Shown: piece by piece, positions 59,246-64,000 of the stretch
Numbering within the stretch: position 1 is the stretch's first letter
How the letters are laid out: each line of letters starts with the position of its first letter
From: Gonatopus flavifemur
Lineage: Eukaryota > Arthropoda > Insecta > Hymenoptera > Dryinidae
Assembly: GCA_018340375.1 (NCBI GenBank)
Contig: JAFFJZ010000008.1
Coordinates: forward strand, 3,410,001-3,474,000
Length of the DNA stretch: 64,000 nt
Reading direction: 5' to 3'
The notes under the pieces: model-generated
The model's input: only the letters and a program-made list of their open reading frames with translations
Databases searched by the model: none
Told to the model about the DNA's origin: nothing
Translations under genes and position numbers: made by a program

Positions 59246-62200
59246 AAAATGGGACATGCCAGACTTTTGATTTCCTTTGTTTTCAATGCAAATCGATTTT
59301 TTTGTGACGATACATTGAGAGAATCACATCGAATGTTCACAATTCTACGATTCCCAAAAATTGATGTATTTCTCCAGACTGCCTATCTCTACAATGTGCT
59401 GTCTCTTATGTCACATATCAAAGACAACTCTGATACTCTTGCGAGTGAAATGTGCTATTCTTTGAGGGTCTCTTTTCCTCGTGTCGAGAAGAAACTGTAA
59501 ACGTCATGTTTCTGCTTACCTGAAACAAAAAAAAGAAGGAATTATTTCACCAGTCTCGTGGATTTTTGAAATCTATTTTAAACCATGTATTTAGTAAAGC
59601 TGTGCGGTCGATGAGCGATTCATCCGGATCCCGGCCCAGACAACACAACAGTGTCTGATGTATTCATAAAGTACTGTTTGTGAGTTCACATAGTGTCAAA
59701 GTTATTCATTAGGAATTCCTTGAATAATTAATTGGCTAATCAGATCAAAATGAATCTACAGAAATTCATCGATTAATCGGCATCACATCTGTAATTGAAC
59801 GTTTCACTCGATCAATCAATGAACCACACGGCCCTAGTGGTGAAAAACATTAAATAGCATGTTTTATGATAAAAATGAATGTGGTATATCAACGGTACAG
59901 TGGAATATGTTGATTAGAGGGAAGACAAAGCATTGTTCAATTGCGTTTCAAGGAGGATTCTCCACATAAAAATTATATGAGAGTAAGAATACAACAATTC
60001 GAGAGCTCTCCAAAGTTTTCCATTTCCCACTTCATTCTATTGCATTGACGGGGAGAAATACGGTAACAATGTACATTCTACGTGCTAAGCATCGAGAGAG
60101 CCTTGTAACTCCAGTAATATAACTTTAACCATGTATCTTGTTCGTGTTTTATCACCAGCAAACAATATCTGTGAATTCTTGGAATATAATAAGAGATCAT
60201 TTTTCCTGCTGGAATGTCGGTCCTACCTGCCCCGTGGGTTTGACTTTTCATCCTCTTGTGCAAGAAACTTTGATTTAACTTTGCAGGAAAGGTGAAATCG
60301 TTTTTTGTGAAAATTCTATTAAACCATATAAATTACATCCGGACTTCAACGAAGAAGAAAATCGCGCGTTGTTCTATTTATAAATACGATTCTTGAGTTC
60401 GAGAAACACAATTCAGGGAAATTTATATTCTTTTGGATGACACATAAAAAAGGTTGGAATCCATTGGCAAAATCCAAAGCGGATTTTCACCGCTCGCTAT
60501 CATCTTCATTTTTTCCTCCTTTTCTCATAGCCTTGGAATCCACTAAACCAGCAGATATCTTGTCTCGTATTTCGATCTGCTCTTCCATTTTCTCCACCTC
60601 AGGTCATTTCAAGTTGGCGATACAACTTTCCAATAAAGTGCTTTTGCAAGACGGTATTGAATCATATGCGCTCATCATATCTCGTTTCCTATACGTGGGA
60701 GCAATGTAAATTTTTACTGTTATCGTCTTAAGTAATACTTCTATATAGCGCTGTTACCACACATTTATTCCTTTTGCCACATGAACTCAATAATTCTTGT
60801 TCCGCGTGCACGTGTTGCACGTGAAATATCATTTTTCTCATCGTCAGACTGACGAATTTCTGTTTCATCTAAAATTTTATGTTGAACGATTTTTCATATG
60901 CTCACAATTCGTTGGCAACATTTTTTTAAAAACAAACTTGGTCCTCAAAGTGTTCAAAAGAGCATATATCGTCATGATGTGGTGCTTGGATATCATGAGA
61001 ATTATGAATGTCTTCTGACAGAATGTTGGTGTTAATTGGGATTCAATATCAATAGAACGATTCCTTGTGTTTATATCTTGTGCCGAGCTGTACTCGATCA
61101 TATCGCGTGAGAATAATTTTCGAGATCTTCTTATTGCAACCAACTATTCTTGGCTTTATACAATTTCTATGAGACATAAAATTCTCACATAAATTGTTCT
61201 ATTCAAACAAAAGCAGAGGTTTCACGTTGAGATAAGAAAACTGACCACTCGTACAGAAGGAAAGGATTCTCGAGTCAAGATCATACAAGTGGTTCCTTAG
61301 TCAGACTTTTCACATACAAAAAGGATTTCGAAAAGACAAATTTTCTCCCACTCCAGTTTCTTTCGTACCATCTTTCAGCGAAATGGTGAATAAACTGTTG
61401 AGATTCAAGTCCCTTTCAACTATAACTTTTGGAACGAATGTTTATTGTAAAATTTATTTCACCGACTACCATTTGAACACGTTTGCTTAATCCTTGAATT
61501 CATGTTAGCTGATTTCGATGAAATGCGTTGTACGTACATAATCCAATGTACTTCGTTAACTATGGATTTTCCAAGGATCAAGTGGCTTCCACGAAAACGA
61601 TATTTGTAGTGTTAATGACAGTACGGAGTTATACTTGTCGCGTATGTAACAGTTATGGCCTTTCATTACCATTCATCAGATGTATATCCTGTTATTTTGA
61701 CTCCAATCTTCTATCTCCCAATTTTGTGCACAGTGTCTGAGATTTTGCTAACTGTATTTCTCAATATTCGATTAATCCACTTGATTCGCTCAATTCTTTG
61801 ATGTAGATATTCTTCAGGCTGCCACTTCTCTACTCTCATATTAAATTCTTGTTATGTATATCACGGTTGTTTATTTGACCAAGAGTCATACGCGTGGTCT
61901 TGAAATTAATTCTCGAGTATCCTCAGATGAGGATAATCGTCACATTAAAGGAGATTCGAATGGGAATGCAATTGGGATAATGTGAATTCAGCGGTTATGT
62001 GAGGTTGAAGCAAGGGTCTTGGTTAATCGACCGCACAACGAAAACAGAACATTGGATAAACAATTAGTCTCAAAATAAAATACGTACCCATGGGATTCCT
62101 AACTGAATCAGATGATGGGAGAAAATCTGGGAATCTAAGGCGGCCTTCCTAATGAAAGACCTCCCTCACATGGAAGGGAAATAAGTATAGCTTCGTTACT

Positions 62201-63583
62201 TCGAACTGCTATCAATGTCGTTTAGGAAAACATTATTGGTCGAATGAATACTGTACGCGAGAGAAATTCTCACAAAAAACATTCCACTTGAAATTGATTC
62301 TATGAATCAATTCAGAGGAATTATTTGATCAACGCTTGTGAAGTTACTGATATTAAAATATACGCTCAAAGGAATTTGAAGTGTGATTTACTATGCGATT
62401 ATAGAAATGGAGGAATATACTGAATTTCCAATAGAATTTGCTGCGGAACATTGTGAATTTGATCAGACTTCGATCATCATAATAAATTCCGTTGAAAGTT
62501 TAGTTTGTTCCTAGGTTACAAAGCTGCATAGTAAATTCAATTCTAAATTCTTATCCGCTCAAGGGTAACATGAAAAAGAATGTCATGCATTGTGGAGTCC
62601 ATGTAATTCATTTTACCGCCATTTGAAATCAATATCCCATTAATAGTTTAATCAAAACATAGCTCTTTCGTTCTCGGCTATGTTTGATCATCGGTGAAAG
62701 GCATTTCAATCGATCAGAACATGATAACAATACTCCAACTAAAGATGCTCACAGAGAAATGATCCTCACAACCTCAATGCCCGAGATTGTATCATATAAA
62801 AGTAATTTCATCCAACCATATGATTCCTTGGATCAGCACGGATCAGGTTAAAGAACACTGAGAGAATTTTGTATTTTGTGGTGAAAGGGGAGAAAGTTCT
62901 TTCGGGGTTTCAGAAGCGATTGAGAAACGAGATTTCAACTTGAATTCAATTGATTTTCCTCCGTTCTTCTTCCAAACGCGTTGTTTCCACACGGAGAACA
63001 ATGGGACAGAAAAATATAGTAATTTTCAAGAGAATTTAAGAATAATCCGTAGTTTTTTCCAGTAAACTTGAGACGGTTCAGATTTTTGTTGAATTTCATT
63101 CATAAGAAATGAAAAATTATAACCCAATACCTCATGTGAGTAGGGGAAATATTAGGGGCAAAACAGGGAAAACCTTGTCACAAACTGCCGAAATCGTCTA
63201 TCAAAATTGATGAAAAACGATGGGAAACTTATGGAAAAAATTGGAGAAAAGGAAGGGGAAAAAGAGGGAAAAAATGGCATACTTTCCTACGGGTTGCGAT
63301 AACAAACGCTGGTGAAACATCATCCAGGGAACCCTTAGGCAAGTTTTCCTTGTCCATGCAAAATTTCCTTATTCTATTTCTTACTTCTTCCTTGAAACAT
63401 GAAAAGCGATATGGAAATTTTGCAAGTTCATAGAAGTGGACAGGAAACACATTGTTTCCTGTTTTACGGTTTTTTTACATCGTCCAATTCAAATTGCACG
63501 GAATAGCAAGACTTGTTGCATTTATCGCTCTTCAAATTAGTGATACATAAAATTATCAGTGACAATTATATCATAGATTAACA
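59246..63583. other. Longest element-free stretch, no gene recognised
   Basis: No MITE pair, tandem array or exon that I can support in about 4.3 kb. Lone terminus-like strings occur (cactgagagaat at 62858, cacacggagaac at 62988) without partners. A plus-strand frame of 90 codons at 60437-60709 starts with ATG and has mixed composition, but no motif. Confidence 0.35.
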
Positions 63584-64000
63584 CACTGAGATAAAAGATT
63601 GTGAAAGCAACTACGTATCGTCGGTGGCATGACCAAACGTAACAAGTTCTGTCAATTCACAGATTTTGGAAAAACTAAAATGTCACAAGTCATAGACTTG
63701 GCATGATTCATCGCTTTTGTTCTTTTTGAGCGTTTTACTTAATTTCACCTATTTACCCACTACTGTTTACCTAGTATTTTCCCATTTTCTGTCGAAGAAA
63801 ACAACAAAATTCGTTCTCCAAAATCTTCCATAGCTATTTTAATTTTTATAACCAGCCCATTTTCGCTTTTTACTTGAATTTACCTTTTTTCAAGACTCAA
63901 AAACTCGTTACTTTTTGTCATGAAAGAATCTGAAGGCAGAGCTGACATGTCACCTTTTTCCATATGACCGACGATATGTCGTTGGATATGGCGAATTACG
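63584..64000. mobile_element. Inverted-repeat element running off the window end
   Basis: Left end cactgagataaaagattgtg preceded by CA. Within the left arm is acgtatcgtcggtggcatgacc, and near the window end catatgaccgacgatatgtcg pairs with it. The true right terminus lies beyond 64000. The first 20 bases resemble the element at 30517-30738. Confidence 0.75.

Noticed and set aside
62858..63010. CACTGAGAGAAT and CACACGGAGAAC strings
   Set aside because: Both point in the same direction, so they cannot be the two ends of one element, and neither has a partner.
1..64000. Provirus or polydnavirus segment
   Set aside because: I looked for typical viral or polydnavirus gene families and saw none; the DNA is explained by ordinary transposon debris.

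Overview
This is an AT-rich eukaryotic window that looks like insect nuclear DNA. The reasons are a decayed insect-type mariner transposase, very many short inverted-repeat elements (MITEs), the lack of any bacterial-style gene packing, and open reading frames that are all short and mostly unconvincing. A hymenopteran host is possible but is only an impression; nothing here fixes the species. I recognise no intact host gene, tRNA, rRNA, CRISPR array or viral gene. The window reads as intergenic or deep-intronic DNA.

The main content is mobile-element debris. (1) A mariner (DD34D) transposase pseudogene lies at about 23.8-26.05 kb. It is split by a 1,318-bp element with 13-bp terminal inverted repeats and a TAAT target duplication. 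(2) More than fifteen MITEs start with CACTG or CACGG. Ten have clean 2-bp direct repeats at both ends (TA six times, TT three times, CA once). (3) Three copies of a CAGTACTGG-rich element, flanked by AT, lie at 16.2, 35.2 and 36.1 kb. The third copy carries a 128-bp internal tandem duplication and a nested 206-bp hAT-like element. A 1.5-kb stretch at 52.66-54.14 kb is full of the same motif. (4) A repeat of about 1 kb or more occurs in inverted orientation at 49.6-51.0 and 58.17-59.25 kb, with a partial third copy near 29.5 kb. Each main copy carries a small insertion that the other lacks, so each serves as the empty site for the other. (5) Degenerate tandem arrays lie at 15.9-17.1 kb and 27.9-28.3 kb, both interrupted by datable insertions.

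Layout: 0-6.7 kb is dense in MITEs; 6.7-10.7 kb is mostly unremarkable; 10.7-17.6 kb holds MITEs and the first tandem array; 17.6-21.2 kb is largely element-free; 21.2-28.3 kb holds MITEs, the mariner composite and the AGATCT array; 28.3-34.5 kb has scattered MITEs; 34.5-37.2 kb is a nested repeat cluster; 37.2-39.9 kb looks single-copy; 39.9-54.2 kb is mixed; 54.2-57.7 and 59.3-63.6 kb look single-copy; the last 400 bp enter another inverted-repeat element. The element-poor blocks are where regulatory or unannotated exon sequence is most likely, but no specific gene can be claimed. All boundaries were read by eye.
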